Assembly: GCA_000233775.1 (NCBI GenBank)
Contig: CP003096.1
Location: forward strand, 1 to 64,000
Reading direction: 5' to 3'
Length of the DNA: 64,000 nucleotides
DNA from: Thermovirga lienii DSM 17291
Lineage (GTDB): Bacteria; Synergistota; Synergistia; Synergistales; Thermovirgaceae
Notes under the pieces: model-generated
What the model was told of the DNA's origin: nothing
Databases searched by the model: none
The model's input: only the letters and a program-made list of their open reading frames with translations
Made by a program: the position numbers and the translations under genes
Shown here: piece by piece, positions 51,858-58,581 of the stretch
How the letters are laid out: every line of letters begins with the position of its first letter
Position numbering within the stretch: the stretch's first letter is position 1

Positions 51858-52241
51858 ATGGCGGAGGTCAGGGAGATTTATAAGTGCGAGATCTGCGGGA
51901 ACATAGTGGAGGTGCTCCATGGTGGAGCTGGCCAGCTAGTTTGTTGTGGGCAGCCCATGAAGGCGCAAACCCCTCAGACGGCCGATACGTCCCAGGAAAA
52001 GCACGTGCCCTATGTGGAGAGGCAAGGGAACGCCTATGTAGTTAGGGTCGGAGAGAACGCCTTGCATCCCATGGAGGATAAGCATTACATAGAGTGGATA
52101 GAGCTCGAAGTCGATGGTGCATCGTGCAAGAAGTTCTTGAAACCTGGTGACGAGCCTAAGGCCGTCTTCGAAGTCCCCGAGGGCAAGGTGGTAAAGGCGC
52201 GTGAGTACTGCAACATCCACGGACTATGGGTTAAAGAGTAA
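51858..52241 (+). CDS. Superoxide reductase (desulfoferrodoxin)
   Basis: A 127-aa two-domain desulfoferrodoxin. The N-terminal rubredoxin-like Fe site is YKCEICGN with VCCGQPM. The catalytic domain carries the His and Cys ligands in [21 protein letters not shown] and CNIHGLW. It reduces superoxide to peroxide with electrons from rubredoxin, which is encoded just downstream. ATG 51858 follows TTAGGAGG. Confidence 0.95.
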   Translation: MAEVREIYKCEICGNIVEVLHGGAGQLVCCGQPMKAQTPQTADTSQEKHVPYVERQGNAYVVRVGENALHPMEDKHYIEWIELEVDGASCKKFLKPGDEPKAVFEVPEGKVVKAREYCNIHGLWVKE

Positions 52242-52259
52242 GAAATAGGAGGGTCGAAA

Positions 52260-52418
52260 ATGCAAAAATATGTGTGCAGCGTATGTGGATATGTCTATGA
52301 TCCTGAAGCTGGAGATCCTGACAACGGAGTAAACCCCGGGACTCCCTTCGAAGATGTGCCTGAGGAGTGGGTATGCCCTGTTTGCGGTGTTGGAAAGGAC
52401 ATGTTTGAGGCAGAATAG
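52260..52418 (+). CDS. Rubredoxin
   Basis: A 52-aa one-iron electron carrier starting [18 protein letters not shown] and containing [13 protein letters not shown], so both CxxCG iron-binding pairs are present. It starts 18 nt after the superoxide reductase stop, behind AGGAGG, and is the natural electron donor for that enzyme. Confidence 0.96.
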   Translation: MQKYVCSVCGYVYDPEAGDPDNGVNPGTPFEDVPEEWVCPVCGVGKDMFEAE

Positions 52419-52446
52419 GTTTACTTAACTGAGAGAAATAAATATT

Positions 52447-52477
52447 AGGAGCTCCAAGAAGGAGCTCCTTTTTATTT
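52447..52477 (+). terminator. Terminator after rubredoxin
   Basis: AGGAGCTCC (52447-52455) and GGAGCTCCT (52461-52469) pair across a 5-nt loop, followed by TTTTTATTTT. Confidence 0.88.
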
Positions 52478-52749
52478 TGTTCAGGAGCGGTTTTTGTGAT
52501 ATTATTCCCAATAGCGATAATCTGTATGAAAGGGGGTCCCTTGTGGTGTTAATGCGCTTGTGAGGAAGGCATTTGAATGCGGGTTCCGCGTTCTTCCATC
52601 GCCGGAGAAGGCCGTTTTTTGCCTTGCCTCATGGACATGCATGGCACCAGGGGCAAGACCTCGTTAAGGTTTGAGGTTTTTAGCTTCCTTTTGGCTTCTC
52701 TGGGGTGGAAGAAAAGCACCATTTCCAGAGACAAAAGGAGGCGAAAGAC
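52478..52749 (+). ncRNA. Structured 5' leader of the selenium gene cluster
   Basis: The rubredoxin-yedE gap (52419-52749) starts with the terminator; the rest has no gene. It contains GAATGCGG/CCGCGTTC (52577-52595, one T-G pair), enclosed by GGAA/TTCC, then AAGGC/GCCTT around 52605-52625, and finally ACCTC/GAGGT (52658-52662 with 52673-52677) followed by TTTTT. Consecutive hairpins ending in a terminator-like stem suggest transcription attenuation or an unidentified riboswitch. No known class was recognised. Confidence 0.4.
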
Positions 52750-53841
52750 ATGTTTTCTTATGTTAATCGATGGTTGGTCGGTCGTTTTGGTCCAGCCCTT
52801 ACGGGACTTTTCGTAGGTGTTTTTGCTCCAATTCTTACCTTTCTTGGAAACCCTGGCAACATGGGTATCTGTGTGGCCTGCTTCACCAGGGACGTCGCTG
52901 GGGCCTTGGGGCTTCACCGAGCAGCGGTGGTGCAATATTTGAGGCCTGAGCTTTCAGGGTTCATCTTAGGATCTTTCTTGGCGTCCTTGGTGTATAAGGA
53001 GTACAGACCTCGATCTGGTTCTTCCCCCCTCATTCGGTTTTTCTTAGGCTTTTTCGCAATGATAGGAGCCCTGGTCTTTCTGGGTTGTCCCTGGAGGACT
53101 TATTTGAGGCTAAGCGCCGGAGATTTGAATGCTCTCTTCGGTCTTGGCGGGCTTGTAGTAGGCATATTGATAGGAATCTACTTTTTGTGGAACGGTTTCA
53201 CCCTCGGAAAGAGTCTACCGAACAAAGCCAGCTCTGGTTTAGTTATGCCCATAATAGCTGTCGTTCTCTTGGTTTGGGACATTACCAAGCCTCTGTTTGG
53301 TCCTGGAGGCACAGGTCCCATATTCTTCTCCGTGAAGGGGCCAGGTGCGCAGGCTGCGCCAATCCTCATATCTCTTGCGGTGGGTTTGGCTGTGGGATGG
53401 CTTGCTCAGAGGAGTCGTTTCTGCACTGTAGGGGCCATAAGGGATTTTGTGATGCTGAAGGACGGTCATCTACTGAAGGGAGTTTTGGCCTTTATAGTGG
53501 CGGCTTTCGTGACCAACCTGCTCTTGGGCCAGTTCCACCTGGGTTTTGAAGGCCAGCCGGTGGCTCATACTAATAGTTTATGGAACTTCATGGGGATGGT
53601 CCTTTCAGGTCTAGCCTTTACGCTGGCTGGAGGGTGTCCTGGACGGCAGTTCATAATGAGCGGCGAAGGTGACGGTGACGCAGCGATTTTTATCTTGGGA
53701 ATGCTCGTGGGAGCCGGTTTTGCCCACAACTTCAGCCTGGCTAGTTCCCCCGCAGGACCTGGAGCCTTTGGCCCTGCGGCCACCATAGTTGGGATGGTTT
53801 TCTGTCTGATTGTAGGATTTACCATGAGGGAGAAACTTTAG
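52750..53841 (+). CDS. yedE: YedE/YeeE-family putative selenium transporter
   Basis: A 363-aa membrane protein with about 10 helices. It has conserved Cys/Gly motifs GNPGNMGICVACFTRD, FLGCPWRTYLRLSAGD, RSRFCTVGAIRDF and LAGGCPGRQFIMSGEGDGDAA, typical of YedE-type carriers. It is followed by a YedF-like protein and a Sec-containing SelD, the diagnostic context for selenium rather than thiosulfate uptake. ATG 52750 has AGGAGG 8-9 nt upstream; the frame extends 15 codons further without support. Confidence 0.9.
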   Translation: MFSYVNRWLVGRFGPALTGLFVGVFAPILTFLGNPGNMGICVACFTRDVAGALGLHRAAVVQYLRPELSGFILGSFLASLVYKEYRPRSGSSPLIRFFLGFFAMIGALVFLGCPWRTYLRLSAGDLNALFGLGGLVVGILIGIYFLWNGFTLGKSLPNKASSGLVMPIIAVVLLVWDITKPLFGPGGTGPIFFSVKGPGAQAAPILISLAVGLAVGWLAQRSRFCTVGAIRDFVMLKDGHLLKGVLAFIVAAFVTNLLLGQFHLGFEGQPVAHTNSLWNFMGMVLSGLAFTLAGGCPGRQFIMSGEGDGDAAIFILGMLVGAGFAHNFSLASSPAGPGAFGPAATIVGMVFCLIVGFTMREKL

Positions 53842-53853
53842 GAGGGGTGTAAA

Positions 53854-54075
53854 ATGAATGAAATAAAGGTTGTAGATGCAAGAGGCCTGTCGTGCCCCCA
53901 ACCAGTAATCTTGACAAAAAAGGCCTTGGACGAAGGGCATAACGAATTGGAAGTGCTGGTGGATACCGTGACTTCCAGGTTGAACGTAGAGCGGTTTGCA
54001 AAGAGCAAGGGGTACAATGTAAAGGTCGAAGAGTACGAAGATGGAGGGTTCAAACTACACCTAAGCAAGGCTTAG
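53854..54075 (+). CDS. yedF: YedF-like TusA/SirA-family protein (selenium metabolism)
   Basis: A 73-aa TusA-like sulfurtransferase fold with the catalytic motif ARGLSCPQPVI, Cys near residue 14. TusA proteins carry sulfur as persulfide. Between yedE and selD it probably carries selenium towards selenophosphate synthesis. Full-length YedF also has a C-terminal DsrE-like domain, which is missing here. GGAGGGG precedes the ATG. Confidence 0.85.
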   Translation: MNEIKVVDARGLSCPQPVILTKKALDEGHNELEVLVDTVTSRLNVERFAKSKGYNVKVEEYEDGGFKLHLSKA

Positions 54076-54098
54076 TACGGGAGAAGGTGTTTTTTAAA

Positions 54099-55139
54099 AT
54101 GAGGCTTTCAGAGATGGCAAGAACCAGCGGCTGAGCCGCCAAGATAGGTCCGGCGGACCTGGAGGAAGTTTTAAAGGGTTTGGTCAAGCCCGAAGGGAAG
54201 ACCTTTTTGGTTGCAGGATGGGAACACGGTGAGGATGCTGCCGTATGGGAGATAGATGAACGGCGTTTGGGCATCTTGACGGTGGATTTCATAACCCCTG
54301 TGGTGGATGATCCTTTTGCCTTTGGTCAGATAGCGGCAGCCAATTCCTTGAGCGACGTGTTTGCCATGGGGGGCAGGCCGTTGGTGGCCCTCAACGTGGT
54401 AGGTTTTCCGGTGAACTGCCAGCCCCTCGACGTACTTAAGGAGATACTTCGAGGTGGTCAGGAGAGAGTTATGGCGGCAGGAGCCCTCTTGGCAGGTGGG
54501 CACAGCGTGGACGATGAGGAGCCCAAGTATGGACTGGTGGTCTATGGCGAGGTAGAAAGGGACCGTATTTGGAAGGTTACCGGCGCTAGGGAAGGAGATG
54601 TTTTGATCCTCACCAAGCCCTTGGGAACGGGCATGATCATAACGGCCCTCCAGGCTGAAATGGCCCAAGAGAAGGAGATAAAAGAGGCTGTAGAAAGCAT
54701 GGGGACCCTGAACGACTTGCCCCTAAAGCTCTCCGATGACCTATTGACGCAGGTGCACGCCTGCACCGATGTGACGGGTTTTGGCTTGGCAGGACACCTT
54801 TTGGACATGTTAAGCGAAAGTTCGCTGGATGTTCTTTTGGAACCAGAAAAAATACCAATCCTTGAAGGAGCGCTGGAGAAGGCAAATATGGGCCTGGTTC
54901 CTGCCGGGACGTACCGCAACAGGGAGCTTTATGAACCAAGGGTGGAAGGGCTGGAAGGCCTTAGTTTGCCCTTGGCCGACGTTCTTTTCGATGCTCAGAC
55001 CTCAGGGGGACTGCTTTTGGCGGTCCCGGAGCACGTTGCCGAAGGGTTCTGCCGTGAGTGCCAAAAGGCAGGCTTCGTAAAGGCGTCTCCTATCGGAAGG
55101 TTTGTGAAGGGACAAGGTAAAATGGTATTGGAAACATAA
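54099..55139 (+). CDS. selD: Selenophosphate synthetase SelD, selenocysteine-containing (UGA recoded)
   Basis: Makes selenophosphate from selenide and ATP. Reading from ATG 54099 gives MRLSEMARTSG, then in-frame TGA at 54132-54134, then AAKIGPADLEEVLKGL. The TGA falls exactly at the catalytic Cys/Sec of the SelD motif (C/U)-x2-K, with Lys15 present, so it encodes Sec12. The rest has HSVDDEEPKYGLVVYGE and CTDVTGFGLAGHLLDML, giving 346 aa. Standard gene calling would truncate it to a downstream start near 54180. Readthrough needs SelA, SelB and tRNA-Sec, not seen here. Confidence 0.93.
54135..54159 (+). other. Probable SECIS hairpin just after the selD UGA
   Basis: CCGCC (54136-54140) pairs with GGCGG (54152-54156) around the 11-nt loop AAGATAGGTCC, which contains GGT. 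Bacterial SECIS elements are short stem-loops directly 3' of the UGA, often with G residues in the apical loop for SelB binding. The stem is short, so the exact fold is tentative. Confidence 0.6.
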
Positions 55140-55169
55140 TAACTAGGAAGGATAAAATTGAGCTTCGCC

Positions 55170-55212
55170 CGAAGGCTGGAAAAGATTGGACTTTTCCAGC
55201 CTTCGCTTTGCT
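55170..55212 (+). terminator. Terminator after selD
   Basis: Perfect 15-bp arms CGAAGGCTGGAAAAG (55170-55184) and CTTTTCCAGCCTTCG (55191-55205) with a 6-nt loop. The tail CTTTGCTTTG is an imperfect T run. The remaining 170 nt up to pilT show no gene and are presumably the pilT promoter. Confidence 0.75.
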
Positions 55213-55384
55213 TTGTACTCTTAAATTGGGAGAAGGCGATTAGAAGGGGACAGAATATTGTGGCAAGATTGCTCTTGTCATGATAAAATTATAAAGCATT
55301 AGCAAGATTATATACAAGATGACAGAATGGAGAGGTTTAGCTAGTATGTTGAGAACCTAATATTTGATATTGGAGGTAATAACT

Positions 55385-56593
55385 ATGAATATACCTCCCA
55401 AAGACGAAGAAAGTTTTAATTCAAGTTCCTGGAAACACTCATCGGGCAGTGAAAGGTCCAAGTTGATGCTTGAAATGGAGGAGTTTATCTTCCCCATTGG
55501 GGACCCTCCTTTCAATGCCCCTGGTGCCCCGAGATCCTTAGTGGACATGCTTGAGACCATGGTAAAAATGGGAGCCAGTGACCTTCATCTGAAAGCAGGA
55601 TATCCCGCCTTCATCCGTCTTTTGGACACAGAGATCTATCCTTTTGAGTTCATGGATCCTCTTGATGATGATGAGATCTTTGGCTTTGTGGAAAAGCTAG
55701 TCTCCCCAGAGCGCTACAGGAAGTTCAGGGAGAGCGGCGAGGCAGATTTCGCAGCCTCTTTAGTGGGGGGAGAAAGGTTCAGGATAAACGCCTATATAGC
55801 CATGGGAAGGCCTTCCATGGCTATCAGGCACATCAAGTCCAAGATCCCTTCCATGCAGGAGTTGGGCCTACCTTGGGTTATATCCAGGTTCGCCCAGAAG
55901 ACAAGGGGCTTGGTGCTCATAACCGGACCTACAGGCTCTGGGAAGTCCACGACGTTGGCATCCATAATAGAGGATATAAACGTTAGGAGAAGGTGTCACA
56001 TAGTCACTCTGGAGGATCCCATAGAATATGTGTTCACTCCTCAAAAGGCCGTAATCGACCAGCGAGAGATAGGAAGGGACTCGGCCAGCTTCCACGAGGC
56101 TCTGAGGAGGGTGTTCAGACAGGACCCAGACGTCATAATGGTTGGGGAGATGCGGGACATTGAGACCATTTCCTCTGCCATAACAGCTGCGGAGACAGGT
56201 CACTTGGTATTGGCCACGTTGCATACTCAGGACGCTCCAGGCACCATAGACCGAATAATAGACATATTCCCTCCTCACCAGCAGAACCAGATAAGGACCC
56301 AGCTGGCCAATATCTTGGTGGGAATCTGCAGCCAACAGCTTTTGAACACCACGGACAAAAAAAGGATCTTGGCGACGGAAGTCCTCGTGGCAAACTACGC
56401 TGTACGAAACCTCGTCAAGGAAGGGAAACCTCAGCAGATAAGGAACATAATGGCTACCTGTACCAACGAGGGCATGATGCTTATGGAACACTCCCTGGCT
56501 TCCTTGTGCAAGAAGGGCAAGATAACAAGGGAGACGGCCTTCCTGCACGCTTTCGACGTGAAGGACCTGGAGCGATTCTTGGACGAAAGATGA
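55385..56593 (+). CDS. pilT: Type IV pilus retraction ATPase PilT
   Basis: A 402-aa hexameric ATPase that powers pilus retraction and twitching. It has Walker A GPTGSGKST near residue 182, Asp box HIVTLEDPIEYVF, Walker B DPDVIMVGEMRD, His box TGHLVLATLHTQDA and the retraction motif VRNLVKEGKPQQI. It carries about 50 extra N-terminal residues, polar and Ser-rich, compared with typical PilT (about 345-350 aa). ATG 55385 has GGAGGT 7 nt ahead. It is separate from the minor pilin operon. Confidence 0.93.
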   Translation: MNIPPKDEESFNSSSWKHSSGSERSKLMLEMEEFIFPIGDPPFNAPGAPRSLVDMLETMVKMGASDLHLKAGYPAFIRLLDTEIYPFEFMDPLDDDEIFGFVEKLVSPERYRKFRESGEADFAASLVGGERFRINAYIAMGRPSMAIRHIKSKIPSMQELGLPWVISRFAQKTRGLVLITGPTGSGKSTTLASIIEDINVRRRCHIVTLEDPIEYVFTPQKAVIDQREIGRDSASFHEALRRVFRQDPDVIMVGEMRDIETISSAITAAETGHLVLATLHTQDAPGTIDRIIDIFPPHQQNQIRTQLANILVGICSQQLLNTTDKKRILATEVLVANYAVRNLVKEGKPQQIRNIMATCTNEGMMLMEHSLASLCKKGKITRETAFLHAFDVKDLERFLDER

Positions 56594-56596
56594 TGG

Positions 56597-57103
56597 CTAT
56601 TCGAAAGGCTTTGCGTCCTTGCAGCTGACGGAGGACCCTTTTCTTCTTTTGAGTATCTTCTTGTCAAAATATCGCAGGCCTCTGTTTATAAGCAGAACTA
56701 TCACGACACTTCCTGCAGCGAGGATGTAGAGATCCAGCGCCACGCAGATGCCTAAGGCGGCCGTAAAGAGAATGGAGGCTGCAGAGGTAAGATATATTAC
56801 CGTCTTTCTCTCCTGATGTTGGATTATGGTGCCTGCGCCGATGAAGCTTATGCCTAAAACTATGGCCTGTATGACCCTTATGGGGTCTCCTCTCACGAAG
56901 TCGTTTTGTCCTATGGACATGCAGTAATTTAAGATTATTACCTTGCCCAACAGGACAAAGAGGGTGGATGCTCCCGCTATGAGCATGTGGGTCCGCATGC
57001 CGGCAGGCTTGCCTATGTTCTCTCTTTCTACCCCTATAATGCCTCCAAGCAGGACAGCTATTATTACCTTGGAGAGCGCAACAAGCTGAAGGCTTGCGTC
57101 CAT
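56597..57103 (-). CDS. MgtC/SapB-family membrane protein
   Basis: A 168-aa protein with about 5 membrane helices and the MgtC signature GGIIGVERENIGKPAGMRTH, then GISFIGAGTIIQ. MgtC proteins affect magnesium homeostasis and ATP synthase activity in pathogens; in other bacteria the role is unclear. The short cytoplasmic tail lacks the ACT-like domain of long MgtC. GAGGAGG precedes ATG 57103. It follows the diguanylate cyclase gene by 15 nt in the same direction. Confidence 0.88.
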   Translation of the reverse strand: MDASLQLVALSKVIIAVLLGGIIGVERENIGKPAGMRTHMLIAGASTLFVLLGKVIILNYCMSIGQNDFVRGDPIRVIQAIVLGISFIGAGTIIQHQERKTVIYLTSAASILFTAALGICVALDLYILAAGSVVIVLLINRGLRYFDKKILKRRKGSSVSCKDAKPFE

Positions 57104-57118
57104 TTCTGTTGCCTCCTC

Positions 57119-58567
57119 TTATAATCCTCTCAAACGCTGCATCCGCCTTTTTTCCTCGTACATCCTTTGGTCTGCAAGCTGGAGCAGGGCTGTTAAGTTC
57201 TTTCCGTCGTCAGGATAGAAGGCCAGGCCAAAGTCTGCCTCGATGGGGTATCCATCTGGGAGTTCTTCGATGCGTATTTCCGATAGGGCCGACCTAAGCC
57301 TTGATATGGCGGTCAGTACCTCCTCATGGGGCACGCAGGGGAAGAGGATGACGAATTCGTCTCCTCCAAATCGGGCGCAGAAGTCGCTTTCTCTCAGGGT
57401 GCTTTTCAATGCCTTTCCTATCTCCCTCAGGACCTTGTCGCCCACGAAATGTCCCAAGTTGTCGTTTATGGCCTTGAATCCTACAAGGTCCATCATTGCC
57501 AAAGCCATCCTTCCTCCATATCGCAAAAGCCTGTTTTGCTCTTCCTTAAGTCGGGAAAATAGCAGGAACCTGTTGGGCAGGTTGGTGAGCTGATCCATGG
57601 TTGTCTGCCTTTTTATAATCTCCTTGCCCTCTATTTCCTTCCACAAAACTCCCAGCTGGTCGGCCAAAAGCTGAAATATCTTTTCGTCGTCCTCATCAAA
57701 GGGAGAGGTTCCTTCAACGCATATGACCCCCAAAAGTTTCTCGGAGAAAAGGATGGGCACATCCAATTCTGATTTTGTTTCTTCAAGAAAGGGGAAATAC
57801 TCCTTGCTTTCGTCCACCGAGGAGGTGTTTATTATCTTCCTTTCCTTGGCGGCTTCATAGGTAAGGCCTTTGCCCGATTCTCTAAGTTTTTGCGACATCT
57901 CTCTAAAGAGGCCTTTGTCCAAGTAGGTTGCAGCCACTATGGAGAGAGAGACCTCGCTTTCGGTTGGGTCTTGAGCTAGAATGGTTATGTTGGGGTAGTC
58001 CAGTCTCTCCTTCAACAGGGATAACAATCTGTCAAAAAGCCCCTGGAGGGAATCTTCGCTAGATAACTCCCTTACTATTTTGTTTAGGAGTTCCAGGCGA
58101 TCACTGTACTTTTGAAGCTTGAACTCCTTTTCCTTCATTTCGCTGATGTCCATCAAGGTCTCGATTGCTCCTATTATGTTTCCTTCTTTATCCTTGATGG
58201 GGCACGCTGCGAACTTGAGCCAAGTCCCTCCCTTAATTGTATGTAAGAAGATCTCCCCTTCCCAACCTCCATCGTTCAAAGGGCTAGGGTGGCACGCTTC
58301 GCCGTAGAAAGATCGAATCTTTTCCGTGTCAGCTCCGTCCAATATCAGGTCGGCCAATAAGGGGCGAGGAGGATCGTAAAAGTCAAGGCTTTCCCAGGTT
58401 TTACCGAGGATCGATTCCCGCAAGATGCCTGTTAAAGTCTCCCAAGAGCTGTTCCACGCTATGAACTGGTGGTCTTTGTTCAGCATGAATATGGGAACGG
58501 GAATCTTGTCCAAAAATTCCTCTAGCGTTATTTCTCCTAAGCTCCCTAAGTCATCCAGAACTCCCAT
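57119..58567 (-). CDS. PAS-GAF-GGDEF diguanylate cyclase
   Basis: A 482-aa soluble sensor enzyme: PAS domain (about 15-135), GAF domain (about 155-300), then GGDEF with intact active site ARFGGDEFVILF near residue 400 and DQLTNLPNRFLLFSRL at the domain start. It should make c-di-GMP in response to a signal. An RxxD inhibitory site is not obvious. No EAL domain. ATG 58567 has AAGGTG 9 nt upstream; ATG 58573 and GTG 58576 are closer alternatives. Proximity to pilT is suggestive for motility control but unproven. Confidence 0.88.
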   Translation of the reverse strand: MGVLDDLGSLGEITLEEFLDKIPVPIFMLNKDHQFIAWNSSWETLTGILRESILGKTWESLDFYDPPRPLLADLILDGADTEKIRSFYGEACHPSPLNDGGWEGEIFLHTIKGGTWLKFAACPIKDKEGNIIGAIETLMDISEMKEKEFKLQKYSDRLELLNKIVRELSSEDSLQGLFDRLLSLLKERLDYPNITILAQDPTESEVSLSIVAATYLDKGLFREMSQKLRESGKGLTYEAAKERKIINTSSVDESKEYFPFLEETKSELDVPILFSEKLLGVICVEGTSPFDEDDEKIFQLLADQLGVLWKEIEGKEIIKRQTTMDQLTNLPNRFLLFSRLKEEQNRLLRYGGRMALAMMDLVGFKAINDNLGHFVGDKVLREIGKALKSTLRESDFCARFGGDEFVILFPCVPHEEVLTAISRLRSALSEIRIEELPDGYPIEADFGLAFYPDDGKNLTALLQLADQRMYEEKRRMQRLRGL

Positions 58568-58581
58568 ATTCATCACACCTT

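Noticed and set aside
52530-52620. tRNA-Sec (selC) gene near the selenium cluster
   Set aside because: A GGGTTCC segment looked T-arm-like, but no acceptor stem, long variable arm or UCA anticodon arm can be built.
55868-56548. 226-codon minus-strand frame opposite pilT
   Set aside because: pilT carries all its ATPase motifs in the plus frame; the opposite frame has none.
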